This document shows, piece by piece, positions 7,737-16,577 of a DNA stretch of 35,420 bases; position 1 is the stretch's first letter, and each line of letters begins with the position of its first letter. Source of the DNA: an uncultured Clostridia bacterium (lineage in GTDB: Bacteria; Bacillota; Clostridia; Oscillospirales; Acutalibacteraceae). The notes under the pieces are model-generated. The model had not been told where the DNA came from and made no database searches. It worked only from the letters and a program-made list of their open reading frames with translations. A program made the translations under genes and the position numbers. The stretch lies in the NCBI GenBank assembly GCA_946183545.1, contig CAMHCD010000004.1:1-35420 (forward strand), in the 5' to 3' direction.

Positions 7737-9461
7737 ATGGCCGGACGATTTGATGAATACAATGTCGCCGTTATAGACGCTTCATTATTCACGCACAGAC
7801 TGTCTCAAGAGTTTCTAAACGGACTTAAAACAATTAAATATATATATGTGGCAGGCACCTTTAACTCCGAGATCCATGAGTTGATCGAAATGCTGCCTGC
7901 GTCGGAGCGAGTAAACTGTGAAAACAACCTTCAGCTTCTAAACGAAGTGATAAGACCCAAACAGATGAACCTCAGTCAATATCCCAACTACAATTGGGAT
8001 GTGTGGGATTTTTTGCGGCTGATCGCGACCCGTCCCAACGCAGACAAGCTGTTGCTGGTCACAGCAAATCTCAGCTTGATCCAGCGCGTTGTATGCTCTC
8101 ATCTGCCGATGGACATATACAACCTGAGCGGTTCCTATATCATAAGCCATCTTTCCTATTCTGTCATCGACAAAAAGTACGCTGTCGACAATAACGACGA
8201 GCCCTACTGCGCCGAGGTAGCTCGCAATATCGGCGAAGGTTCGACGCTTTATGTTGAGCGCAGTCACAGCACACGAAACGAAACCGTCGTTCTCGGCAAA
8301 ATGCTCGGCGAAGGCGCCGGCGGTGAGGGCAACGTATATCATCTTAAGGACAGCCAACCCCACGAGGTCGGAAAGATTTTTAAAACAGGACAGTTCCCCT
8401 CAAACAAATACGCCGCCGTCAAGCATATGATGGACAACCGGCTCTTTGGCATGATCCGCTGGACGGAATTTCCTACGGGCATACTATACGCCGACCCCGC
8501 TTATAAACAGCCTGTCGGCATTATTGAACACTATACAAAAACCCAAAGCACGCTGTACGACGACGAGCTGTTCTACGGAGACACAGGCAACTGGTCAAGC
8601 TCACTGCTCGACGTGCGCGTGTCGGACCTGCTCTATCTTTGCAAATGCATCACCCGTCAGGTATGCTACCTAAGCATGCTGGGCGTATCAGTCGCCGACT
8701 ATAACATCAAAAACTTTGACTATCCGCTGCGTTCTCTTTCGGTTACGGGCAACGGAGATGCCGCTGCTTGCACCTACATTCAAATGTGGGACTCCGACAG
8801 CTTCGGCTACCGCAATTATTTCAGCGGCTTTATGGCGGACAGCGGCAAGGCACACGAATACGATATCACCAAGCGAACGGACATTTGCAATTTATGTAAC
8901 GACGAGCTGTACAACTTTTTGTTCCAGATACTGACGCTCGGCGATACTCCGTACAATCCCGTAACAGGACTTTTCAACTATCAAAGCCCGGATTATATCA
9001 ATTACGCGCGCAAGCAGTTTGTTCCGCCCTCCATATGGACGGCTTTTGAAAAGTTCTTTACGGGTCAAACCATCTCTTCGCCGCAGATGATGCTTCATTT
9101 GCTGAGCGAGGAACTGAAAAAGCGCAAGTCCGCGCCGCTGTACGACTCCACATACAAGGATATTGTAAATCAAATCGACGATGGATATCTAAAAGAAAAC
9201 GACAAACTGCTTCCCCCCGTCTTATCTCCTGCACGCAACCTGTTCCCGGGCGGTATCCGGCTGACAGACAACAACCCGGAGGTACCGGCTCCGCCTTTGG
9301 ATCCTACTCCCATCATTATAAACGATCCGCCGGAACCGGATGATACCGACGATCCCGGAGGGGATACAATAGGGAAAAAAACGGCGGGCTGCTTTGCGTC
9401 CTGTATCCCGTTTATTCTTTTTATTCTGCTTTTGTTATATTTGTTAAGCGGTCATTTCTAA
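7737..9461 (+). CDS. PIN-like domain fused to a protein kinase, tail-anchored
   Basis: This 574-residue protein has three visible parts. Residues 1-150 look PIN-like: AVIDAS with D14, an acidic E45 after the second strand, and LLVTANLSLIQR where PIN nucleases usually have Asp (here N111), so nuclease activity is doubtful. Residues about 180-420 are kinase-like: glycine loop GEGAGGEGNVY (191-201), K213 in VGKIFK, catalytic loop ADYNIKNF with D321 and N326, and WDSDSFG (351-357) in the metal-binding position. This style is seen in kinases of TerY-P triads. A Pro-rich acidic linker precedes a hydrophobic C-terminal segment near 552-571, suggesting a tail anchor with the enzyme in the cytoplasm. 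AAGGAGA precedes the ATG. The kinase call is good; the PIN call is moderate. Confidence 0.78.
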   Translation: MAGRFDEYNVAVIDASLFTHRLSQEFLNGLKTIKYIYVAGTFNSEIHELIEMLPASERVNCENNLQLLNEVIRPKQMNLSQYPNYNWDVWDFLRLIATRPNADKLLLVTANLSLIQRVVCSHLPMDIYNLSGSYIISHLSYSVIDKKYAVDNNDEPYCAEVARNIGEGSTLYVERSHSTRNETVVLGKMLGEGAGGEGNVYHLKDSQPHEVGKIFKTGQFPSNKYAAVKHMMDNRLFGMIRWTEFPTGILYADPAYKQPVGIIEHYTKTQSTLYDDELFYGDTGNWSSSLLDVRVSDLLYLCKCITRQVCYLSMLGVSVADYNIKNFDYPLRSLSVTGNGDAAACTYIQMWDSDSFGYRNYFSGFMADSGKAHEYDITKRTDICNLCNDELYNFLFQILTLGDTPYNPVTGLFNYQSPDYINYARKQFVPPSIWTAFEKFFTGQTISSPQMMLHLLSEELKKRKSAPLYDSTYKDIVNQIDDGYLKENDKLLPPVLSPARNLFPGGIRLTDNNPEVPAPPLDPTPIIINDPPEPDDTDDPGGDTIGKKTAGCFASCIPFILFILLLLYLLSGHF

Positions 9462-9491
9462 AACGTATTATTGCACAAGGAGGAAAACCTC

Positions 9492-10259
9492 ATGAATGAA
9501 ACAAGAAAATTCGGAAGCACCATCAAACGTCTACCCATAGTATTTTGTCTGGATGTATCGCCTTCGATGAACTGGGATATAGACAACAGAGACATCAGCC
9601 CGATGGAGCTTCTTAACCAATCGGTCAATACATTTATATCCGAAATAAATACCGACGGCAGAACGCGTTCCGCCGCAGAGGTGGCGTATGTCAGCTTCTC
9701 CACAAATATCGAGGTTGACTCGCCGTTTATGCCCGCCCGAAACTTAGATGACATTCACCTTAAAACCGTTGCAAAGGGCGGCACCAACATGGCTCAGGCG
9801 GTTTTGCGTTCCTATGAAAAGCTGGATCAGCGTATCAAGGAATACGCACAGAACGGTATCCGTCACAACGCGCCGTTCTTTGTACTGGTAACCGACGGAA
9901 ACCCCGATGACAACGATGACAACATTTTGCAGGACAGGGCTATAGCTACCGTCAACGAGCACTGCAATTCACATCAGGGCGCAGACGGAATAGTTATCCC
10001 CTTTATCGTAGGAGTCGGCAGACGAGTTGACAAAAAAACCTTGCTGCGCTATTCCGAAGGATTTACCAACGGCTTTTTCCACATCAGAGGTAACTCTCAG
10101 CAGGTTCAAACCTGTTTTTCCGATGTTTTCCGCGTTATAAGCAACAGCACAAAGGCGAGTGTACACCTGAATTTGTCGGCAAACGAGGTCATAGAATCCA
10201 TCAGAGCCACCATGAACAACGGCGTTTCCGATCTCGACCGCGAGCTGGCAGGTATTTAA
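9492..10259 (+). CDS. VWA-domain protein 2 (TerY-like)
   Basis: This 255-residue paralog of the VWA protein at 5632 has a complete-looking metal site: D21-x-S23-x-S25 (FCLDVSPSM), GGTNMAQA with the usual Thr, and VTDGNPDDND. There is no signal peptide or membrane segment. The start is the ATG at 9492, 5 bases after AAGGAGGAAAA; an in-frame TTG at 9471 lies upstream of that site. With the following PP2C gene it repeats the VWA-PP2C pair found at 5632-7712, but no second kinase follows. The pair therefore probably shares the kinase at 7737 or acts on a different partner. The short C-terminal helical extension may mediate partner binding; this is inference. Confidence 0.88.
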   Translation: MNETRKFGSTIKRLPIVFCLDVSPSMNWDIDNRDISPMELLNQSVNTFISEINTDGRTRSAAEVAYVSFSTNIEVDSPFMPARNLDDIHLKTVAKGGTNMAQAVLRSYEKLDQRIKEYAQNGIRHNAPFFVLVTDGNPDDNDDNILQDRAIATVNEHCNSHQGADGIVIPFIVGVGRRVDKKTLLRYSEGFTNGFFHIRGNSQQVQTCFSDVFRVISNSTKASVHLNLSANEVIESIRATMNNGVSDLDRELAGI

Positions 10260-10284
10260 GCTATAGATATCAAAGGGAGTTTAT

Positions 10285-11832
10285 ATGAAAAACTGGAAAC
10301 ATTCATTTTATCTGCAAACCGGCTTGCTGCACAGCACTTGTCAGGATTTTGTAGACATATACGAGGATGACCGCTGTATCGTCAGCTGTCTGTGCGACGG
10401 ACTCGGCTCGCTGAATAATTCCGAAATCGCAGCGCAGACCACGGTAAAATCCGTGATCGAGCTACTTAAAAGCGTTGAGCCCGCTCTCAACAAATCTGTC
10501 AGCAGCGCGCAAATGAAACAGTTTAAGGAAAAACTGATAGCGGAGATCCAGGATCGCCTTAACCGCGCCGCAACCGAAAACGAGATCTCCCTCAATTCGA
10601 TGGACTCTACTCTTCTGTTTGTACTGGTCTCAAAGGAACAGGGGTATGCGCTTATAGGCAACTTGGGCGACAGCGCCATTTGCGTCATCCGTTCAGAACA
10701 GTCGCAGCTGTACTGCGACAGCGCTTTTATCGGCACCAGAGCCGTGCTTGACGAGGACGCTGCCGAGCATCTTCACTGCGATCTGATACCGCTTGACGAC
10801 AGTGTTTTGGGATTTGTGCTTACCTCCGACGGTCTTGAAAACGAGATCTACTTCAAAGGGCTTTCCTTTGTAGGTAAAAATACCGAGCTTTATATCAACG
10901 CTCTGCTTACAGAAGATCCCAAGGCGAAGCTGGAACAGCTTGTTAAAACGCTTACCACAGAGCCCGACACCATATTTGACGACGATATAAGCGTTGCGGT
11001 CATCAGCTGCACCGACAAACCCGTAAAGCTTGAAGATGAACCCACATGGCCCTGTGTTTGCGGAACAGACAACCCTATGTGCGAAACCTTTTGCACCGCT
11101 TGCTCCAGAGATTTTCTCGACCTGTACTCGCACATCGACTTTAAGGGCGACAAAACCTCGTTCTTCCGTAATTTGCAGCACAACCCTTCCGCAAAAGAGT
11201 CGCTCGTGCAGTCGCTTAAACAAGCTGACAAATCGGCAAACGCGAATCCGTTTGCAAATCAGGCTCAGCAGTCAAACGCATTTCCTCCCGCAAATAAAAC
11301 TGTAAACGCAAATCCGGCTCAGCGTCCGCCTGCAAACTATCCCCCCAACGCATACCGGACTCAGCCCCCTCAGCGTCCGCCTCAGAATCAACCTGTATAC
11401 GGCGCACATCAGCAACAGCGCCCGGCTGCGCAGCAGATACCCCGCAACCAAGGAGCTCGTCCTGCACAGCAGCGCTCCGCAGGCAACGATAAAAACAATT
11501 TAATGCTGTTGATTCTCGTCGTGGGATTAGTTATCGGCATCGCCTTCGGCGGAATGGTCATGCTATTGCTGTTCAAGAGCTGCGGATCCGAGGAACCCGA
11601 ACCCGCCGCGCCTGAGGTCGCCACCTACGCTACGGCTCCGGTTCCTGCCGAACCGGTACCCACTCAGCCTTCAACCGCAGTCAGCGCGGAAGCTTCCACG
11701 GCACAGCCTACACAGGGAACCACCGTCGCCGAAGAACAACAGGACGATCAGCAGGATGAGGACAACGAAGGAAACGGGGATAACGCTGAAAACGAGAACA
11801 ATGAAAACGACTCACCAATATATTACAGTTAA
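10285..11832 (+). CDS. PP2C-type protein phosphatase 2 with zinc ribbon and membrane segment
   Basis: This 515-residue paralog of the phosphatase at 6429 shows CQDF (D21), CDGLGS (D38-G39), SMDSTLLF, LGDSAICV, TSDGLEN and DDDISVAV, followed by a zinc ribbon (CVCG...CTAC). A long Pro/Ala/Gln/Asn-rich linker follows, including two copies of the 14-base string CTCAGCGTCCGCCT near 11318 and 11369. A membrane helix at about 406-431 is next. The final ~85 residues are Thr/Glu/Asp/Asn-rich and end on the far side of the membrane. The catalytic domain should face the cytoplasm. Unlike its paralog it has a substantial extracytoplasmic tail, which could sense or anchor to the wall (inference). AAAGGGAG lies 6 bases before the ATG. 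Confidence 0.86.
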   Translation: MKNWKHSFYLQTGLLHSTCQDFVDIYEDDRCIVSCLCDGLGSLNNSEIAAQTTVKSVIELLKSVEPALNKSVSSAQMKQFKEKLIAEIQDRLNRAATENEISLNSMDSTLLFVLVSKEQGYALIGNLGDSAICVIRSEQSQLYCDSAFIGTRAVLDEDAAEHLHCDLIPLDDSVLGFVLTSDGLENEIYFKGLSFVGKNTELYINALLTEDPKAKLEQLVKTLTTEPDTIFDDDISVAVISCTDKPVKLEDEPTWPCVCGTDNPMCETFCTACSRDFLDLYSHIDFKGDKTSFFRNLQHNPSAKESLVQSLKQADKSANANPFANQAQQSNAFPPANKTVNANPAQRPPANYPPNAYRTQPPQRPPQNQPVYGAHQQQRPAAQQIPRNQGARPAQQRSAGNDKNNLMLLILVVGLVIGIAFGGMVMLLLFKSCGSEEPEPAAPEVATYATAPVPAEPVPTQPSTAVSAEASTAQPTQGTTVAEEQQDDQQDEDNEGNGDNAENENNENDSPIYYS

Positions 11833-11944
11833 TACGCATAATATAAATCCTCAAATTTATATCTGATAAAAGAATACAAAACCGTGACATTACGCCGAAT
11901 CTGTATAAATATATAAAAATATGTATTTTTTACCGCAATAACTG

Positions 11945-11973
11945 TGGACTTTATCTGCGATTTGTGGTAAAAT
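11945..11973 (+). promoter_or_regulatory. Promoter P2 of the second half of the locus
   Basis: TGGACT (11945-11950) and TAAAAT (11968-11973) are 17 bases apart, with TGG directly before the -10 (extended -10). GACTTTGAAGC follows at 11985-11995, 11 bases after the -10, matching P1 at 10 of 11 positions with identical spacing. AACT before the -35 and TTAT directly after it are also shared with P1. Confidence 0.65.
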
Positions 11974-12036
11974 ATAGATTCAGGGACTTTGAAGCGTTTT
12001 GAAATAAAGCGCATGATATACCTTAAGGAAGATCAT

Positions 12037-13254
12037 ATGAAATCCGAAAAGATACTAATCAGCTATTTTCAGTTAAGTGAAAAGGAACGTAAAGAACGGT
12101 ATCTGCCCAAAACCTCAGTAGATTGCCTTAAAAAAGGACAAATCGCCGTAGGCAGCGCGCACATAGCTCTGCTAAACGAGGACGGGTCTGTTTCTGCGCG
12201 CGGTAACAACGACTTCGGTCAGTGCAACGTCAACCAATGGAAGGATATCGTCAAGATAGCGGCAGGGGATTTTCACACCGTCGCGCTTAAAAAGGACGGA
12301 ACCGTACTGGCTGCCGGTGACAACGCCTACGGTCAGTGCAATGTAAGCCGCTGGAAGGGCGTTACCGACCTTTTCGCCGAAAAAAACATCACCATCGCCG
12401 TTCACAAAAGCGGCGGTATCCTCATGGCGGTCAAAGCACCAAACGCGGCAACACAAGCCGCGGAGGAAGCCAAAAAGCAAAAACGGCAGGCAGACGCTAT
12501 AGCGGCAGCGGTTGCGGAGGCTGTGGAGCAAAAGCTGCAGCAGACCGTTGTAAAAGCTGTCGTTACGCCACCGGATCAGCCGAAAAAACCTATTGATACG
12601 CCCAAACCGACTCCGACCCCCACTCCGCAGGAAGAAAAAACACCCGTTAAAAAACAAACGGAGAAAAAAAGGGAAACTATTTTCAATAACATCGCAAATT
12701 CCACACCTGCCGGCGAATTCAACTACACCATCATAAACGGTTGCGTAACCATCCAGGGCTACAAGGGAGGACGCAAGGAGATAGTCATCCCCGAAACCAT
12801 CCACGGCAAACCCGTAACCGTAATTGACTCGCACGCGTTTGAGGGCAACGACCAAATCAAACAGCTTACCCTTCCGCGCAATTTGATCCACATCAGCCGC
12901 TTTGCTTTTCGCAGCTGCTCCAATCTAATGTTCTTGGAGTTTCCCGAGGAGTCAAAGCTTGAACGCATAGGAGAATGCGCGTTTGAAAAATGCACCGCTT
13001 TAAAGGGAATGGTTCGCGCCGACATCAGCGACCGCATTGTCCTGCCCAACGGCGTCCAAACCATCGAGCGCTGGGCGTTTTCTCAGTGCTCGGAGCTCAA
13101 AAACGTTGTGATCCCCGATTCTGTTTTGTCCATCGGTTTCAGCGCGTTCGGCGAATGTCCTGCGCTGAAAAGTATACACATCACACAAAACACACAGGAA
13201 CGTCTTGGCAGACTCGATTTGATTACCGACAACATAAACGTCATCAACAAATAG
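12037..13254 (+). CDS. RCC1-repeat plus BspA-type leucine-rich repeat protein
   Basis: This 405-residue protein lacks a signal peptide. Residues about 35-140 carry RCC1-like blades (GSVSARGNNDFGQCN, GTVLAAGDNAYGQCN). A short Ala/Gln/Lys helix and a Pro/Thr/Lys linker follow. Residues about 230-395 hold BspA-type LRR_5 repeats (AFEGNDQIKQLTLP, AFSQCSELKNVVIP). Both repeat types bind proteins, so a scaffold or recognition role is likely. I chose ATG 12037, preceded by AAGGAAG 6 bases upstream. A TTG at 11989 and ATG at 12013 are in frame, but the TTG lies within ~10 bases of the predicted transcription start. It is the first gene after promoter P2. Cytoplasmic RCC1-LRR chimeras are unusual, since BspA repeats are mostly on secreted proteins. 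Confidence 0.8.
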   Translation: MKSEKILISYFQLSEKERKERYLPKTSVDCLKKGQIAVGSAHIALLNEDGSVSARGNNDFGQCNVNQWKDIVKIAAGDFHTVALKKDGTVLAAGDNAYGQCNVSRWKGVTDLFAEKNITIAVHKSGGILMAVKAPNAATQAAEEAKKQKRQADAIAAAVAEAVEQKLQQTVVKAVVTPPDQPKKPIDTPKPTPTPTPQEEKTPVKKQTEKKRETIFNNIANSTPAGEFNYTIINGCVTIQGYKGGRKEIVIPETIHGKPVTVIDSHAFEGNDQIKQLTLPRNLIHISRFAFRSCSNLMFLEFPEESKLERIGECAFEKCTALKGMVRADISDRIVLPNGVQTIERWAFSQCSELKNVVIPDSVLSIGFSAFGECPALKSIHITQNTQERLGRLDLITDNINVINK

Positions 13255-13283
13255 CGTAACGGCACAAACGTGAGGAGAACATC

Positions 13284-14885
13284 ATGTTTAACGGAACCGG
13301 CAGAGGTTTTTTTCACCTTGTCTTTGCAAATACGGACGACTGTTTTTTTACCGAGTCCTACATAAAAATGAATTTTGAGTCCACCGTCAGAATGCATCTG
13401 ATGGAGGCTGACTTTAGGCAGATTTGTTTTTTCGATAAAACCGACATTCATAACAATTACAGCTATAAATTGGATTTCCGCGGTTCACGCTGCCCTGATT
13501 TTCTGTCGTTTCTAAAGAAAAAGAAGAAGTTTTTCCTGAATAAAAATCCGCAGAACGTCGATATCAAGGAGTATAACGGCTCTGACGGACTTAAACGGAT
13601 AGCCGCCGAATTCAATTATTCCGCGCTCAGGGATTGTATGCTGTATCTGCTGGAGCTTATGACACGCTCGTGGGATATAGCCATCGTGTGTCCTATCGAG
13701 GTGTTTGCCGAATGCTGCGACGCGGAGGTGGTCATAAAACGTCTTGCCGCCGCGCAGGCAGGCAGCGAACATAACATCATGGTGCTGACCGGGTCCGTCA
13801 ATGCGGCGGATAACGATCCCTACTTCCGCAATCCCGAGCTGGAATTCAACTCCAAAAACGAACAGCTTGCGTCAAACATCTTTTTTAACGAAAAGCTGTT
13901 TCCGGATATGATAGAAAAATTCAATAACAGCAGCGCAAGCACTCCAAAGCTTGTGCTCACATACGACGCGCTTGCGGAAACCTTTGCCGACCGAATGACG
14001 GTGCTCAACGACCTGAGCTTTGACAAGCTGCGTATCGCTGTGCGTTATGTGCTTATGCGAAATCCCGAGACGCGGTTCGTTTATTCTCCCGACGCTTACG
14101 CCGCCGTTGTTTGGGCATGGTACGAAAATCCCGGTTTTCGTGAGCTTTACCATCATCTTCAGCTGCCGGAAAACCCATTCCTTTCGATGCGGATCGTCAC
14201 CGAGTTCCTTGAACAGGGCGGATTTTTCCGCAGCGCAAACGACGTGATACACCGCGAGTCTGTGTGGGAATACCGCGAATTTTTGAGCCGCTGGAAATGC
14301 GAAGCCTCCGGCGTTTCGATCGTATATAACAAAACCTCACTGCGCGCCGGCCGCTGCTATCCTATAATTTCATTTCTTTCCACCTTTAAGAAGCTTATCA
14401 GCAGTCGCGGCGAGCGTATTTTAGGCACGGAAGGCCTGTCTCAAATCACGCTCATGACGCGGTATTTCAGCAAGCCCTCCTATACCTCGCACCACAACAA
14501 GGTCATGCTGCCTCACGAAAGATTTGCCGACAGCAATACCAAAGCTACCGTCACCACTATGTACAATTACCTAATGCGCAAAAAGGACTGGAACACATGG
14601 GACGACGGAGCTGTGTTACTGTTATTTACAATGTTTGACCAATGCTACAGGTTATCCAAGGCAATGAGCAGCATCGATTTTTACAACGAGCTCGGCAAAT
14701 CGCTGTTTGACAAGGGTCTGCAGGTTTTACAGTACTGCATGGACAAGTCCGAAGAATACAGCGAAAGCGTTATTGATTCCGATATCGTAAGCAGATTTGC
14801 CTCGTCGTTTATCTCGGAAGCACAGCAGGCTTTGAGCAGCGGCAATAATAAAAAGATAAAAGACTTTATAGTAATAGAACATTAA
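13284..14885 (+). CDS. Unknown protein, possible degenerate AAA-like NTPase
   Basis: I do not recognise this 533-residue protein. It is a mixed helix/strand cytoplasmic protein with no signal peptide, membrane helix or Walker A motif. One segment (about residues 120-180) has helix-strand order like the Walker B to sensor 1 region of AAA proteins: a strand IAIVCPIEVF and a later strand HNIMVLTGSVN. The spacing resembles the degenerate AAA-like protein at 24594 (PSVLFYYSLGDV, then NCIVTCIYNG). That comparison is by eye only. The C-terminal half is helical. The gene has a good GAGGAGA ribosome binding site and lies between the RCC1-LRR gene and the Hsp70-like gene. Confidence 0.6.
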   Translation: MFNGTGRGFFHLVFANTDDCFFTESYIKMNFESTVRMHLMEADFRQICFFDKTDIHNNYSYKLDFRGSRCPDFLSFLKKKKKFFLNKNPQNVDIKEYNGSDGLKRIAAEFNYSALRDCMLYLLELMTRSWDIAIVCPIEVFAECCDAEVVIKRLAAAQAGSEHNIMVLTGSVNAADNDPYFRNPELEFNSKNEQLASNIFFNEKLFPDMIEKFNNSSASTPKLVLTYDALAETFADRMTVLNDLSFDKLRIAVRYVLMRNPETRFVYSPDAYAAVVWAWYENPGFRELYHHLQLPENPFLSMRIVTEFLEQGGFFRSANDVIHRESVWEYREFLSRWKCEASGVSIVYNKTSLRAGRCYPIISFLSTFKKLISSRGERILGTEGLSQITLMTRYFSKPSYTSHHNKVMLPHERFADSNTKATVTTMYNYLMRKKDWNTWDDGAVLLLFTMFDQCYRLSKAMSSIDFYNELGKSLFDKGLQVLQYCMDKSEEYSESVIDSDIVSRFASSFISEAQQALSSGNNKKIKDFIVIEH

Positions 14886-14904
14886 AAAGGGGAACACGGT
14901 CAAT

Positions 14905-16557
14905 ATGGTTAATCTCGGCGTGGATTTCGGAAGCACCTACACTATGGTTTCCATCTATGAAAACGGCGAACCAAAAACGGTGCAGCCGAGTCATCTCACC
15001 TTTAATTATCCGTCCATCGTCTGCTACGACAGCGACAAGGACAAATACTTTTTCGGCTCTTCCGCAAGGGAAAAGCTCGGCAAAAAAGGCATCACGGGTT
15101 ATCGCGGCTTTAAAATGCTGCTTAACCACCACATGAGCCTTGAAATGCTTAAAGAAAGAAATTACGATGAAAAAAACACTCCCGAATATATAACCGAACT
15201 GTTTTTACGTCACGTAATAGAAAACACTCTGAAAAAACTAAACGAGGACAAGGTCGATCTGTTAGTTATCGGCGCGCCCGAATGTTGGTTCCAAAGCTTT
15301 CAGACCATCGACGCGCGCGGCACCCTGCGCGACATCTGTCAGCAGTTCAAGGATATCGTCAACCGCGTAGAGCTGCGCAGCGAACCGACAAACGCGGCGG
15401 CGTTCTGCGTTTGGAATTTTGAGAAAAAAAGAAAAGAACCCTTTGACGGAAACATTTTGGTAGTCGACTACGGCGGAGGCACTTTGGATACCGCGCTGGT
15501 CAGCGTTGACCACGCCGGCGAAAAGGTGCAGATCAAGCCCGAAATGCTCAGCGGTATCGGCGAAAACAAGGACAAGGAGATAGGAAAAGCAGGCATCGCT
15601 TATCAGGAAGCGGTAGTACGCAAGGCGATCAGTGAAGCGCTGAAGATCCCCGAAGCCGAGTTGGAAACCAACTCGTCATTCGACAGAGCCGTCAAGGAAT
15701 TTGAGGATGCGCTGGTTGCGGACTGCGACTTTGTTGACGAAACCTTTGAGGATTTTGCCGCGGTTCCCGATCAGCTTGCAGACGAAAACTTTACAAGCAT
15801 TGAATTCAACGGAGACACCGTCGATATCGACTTTGCGCAGATGAAACGCGCGTATAATGAAACGATTTATGAACCGCTGCAGCGTGTGCTTGACGAATCG
15901 TCAGCAGAGCTCAGCGCCGACGCAAAGCCGTATTTGGCGCTGGTAGGAGGCTTCTGTAACTTTTACCTTGTCAGAGAACAAATACAAAACTACTTTAACA
16001 TGGGCGGCGTCAACTCCAAGGTAAAGACCCTTTTCCACAAGGAGGAGGACCGCGAAAAGGCTATAGCGTACGGCGCGTGTCTGCTTGCAAACAGGGTCAT
16101 GGACGTATGCAATGTAGCTAACTTCGGCATTGGAATGTACATCAAGTACAGCGACCGCGACCAGGTGTTTATGCGCTACGCGATCAATTTCGGTCAGGAA
16201 TACATCCCCGAAAAAATATACTTTGCCAGAGACAAATCTCAGGCTATCGCGCCCATGATGCTCACCGAAGCGGACACCTTCCTGCTTAATTTTCATAAAA
16301 AACCGGAGTACGGCTTTCCTGCGCGTCCCAAGGCGAAATTTGCCGACGCGCTGAACAAGGCAAAGCATAAATCGATCGTTGTCGTCGGTTTTTCCATCGA
16401 CGGTGCGGAGCGAATAAAGGTACATATCTTCAACTACGATTTTGAGGCGAGCGACGACCGATACGGAACCGATATCCCGCCTGCCGCCACCATTGCGCTT
16501 TCAACCTTTAAGGGCAGCTTTGATAACCTCAAGGTTCCCAACGCCAAACAATTATAG
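14905..16557 (+). CDS. Hsp70/actin-fold ATPase without canonical substrate-binding domain
   Basis: This 550-residue Hsp70-superfamily protein has the phosphate-1 loop DFGSTYTMV (residues 7-15), a connect segment RSEPTNAAAF (158-167), the phosphate-2 loop VVDYGGGTLDT (186-196) and the adenosine motif LALVGGF (344-350). The nucleotide-binding domain therefore looks functional. The remaining ~150 residues are sheet-rich but show neither the DnaK substrate-binding signature nor a helical lid, and the family is diverged from DnaK. Such Hsp70-like proteins usually act on dedicated partners encoded next to them. Here the next gene is a long coiled-coil protein, a plausible partner (inference). AAAAAGGGGAA precedes the ATG. 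Confidence 0.85.
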   Translation: MVNLGVDFGSTYTMVSIYENGEPKTVQPSHLTFNYPSIVCYDSDKDKYFFGSSAREKLGKKGITGYRGFKMLLNHHMSLEMLKERNYDEKNTPEYITELFLRHVIENTLKKLNEDKVDLLVIGAPECWFQSFQTIDARGTLRDICQQFKDIVNRVELRSEPTNAAAFCVWNFEKKRKEPFDGNILVVDYGGGTLDTALVSVDHAGEKVQIKPEMLSGIGENKDKEIGKAGIAYQEAVVRKAISEALKIPEAELETNSSFDRAVKEFEDALVADCDFVDETFEDFAAVPDQLADENFTSIEFNGDTVDIDFAQMKRAYNETIYEPLQRVLDESSAELSADAKPYLALVGGFCNFYLVREQIQNYFNMGGVNSKVKTLFHKEEDREKAIAYGACLLANRVMDVCNVANFGIGMYIKYSDRDQVFMRYAINFGQEYIPEKIYFARDKSQAIAPMMLTEADTFLLNFHKKPEYGFPARPKAKFADALNKAKHKSIVVVGFSIDGAERIKVHIFNYDFEASDDRYGTDIPPAATIALSTFKGSFDNLKVPNAKQL

Positions 16558-16577
16558 TTTATACTTTTTAGTATAAA
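16558..16577 (+). repeat. 8-base-pair perfect inverted repeat abutting a ribosome binding site
   Basis: TTTATACT (16558-16565), loop TTTT, AGTATAAA (16570-16577) lies directly between the Hsp70-like stop codon and the AAGGAG ribosome binding site of the coiled-coil gene. The right arm overlaps the first As of that site. It is AT-only apart from one G-C pair and lacks a downstream T run, so it is not a terminator. Confidence 0.55.

Noticed and set aside
11318-11382. Direct repeat CTCAGCGTCCGCCT twice within PP2C 2
   Set aside because: Explained by the Pro/Gln-rich low-complexity linker; two imperfectly spaced copies are not a functional tandem array or CRISPR.
11835-11865. AT-only hairpin (TATAAAT/ATTTATA) after PP2C 2
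   Set aside because: No GC core and no T run, so it is not called a terminator. Read-through from the first half into the second remains possible.
12172-12891. 239-codon minus-strand frame inside the RCC1-LRR gene
   Set aside because: Gly/Arg/Phe-rich antisense translation of repeat sequence with no recognisable domain.
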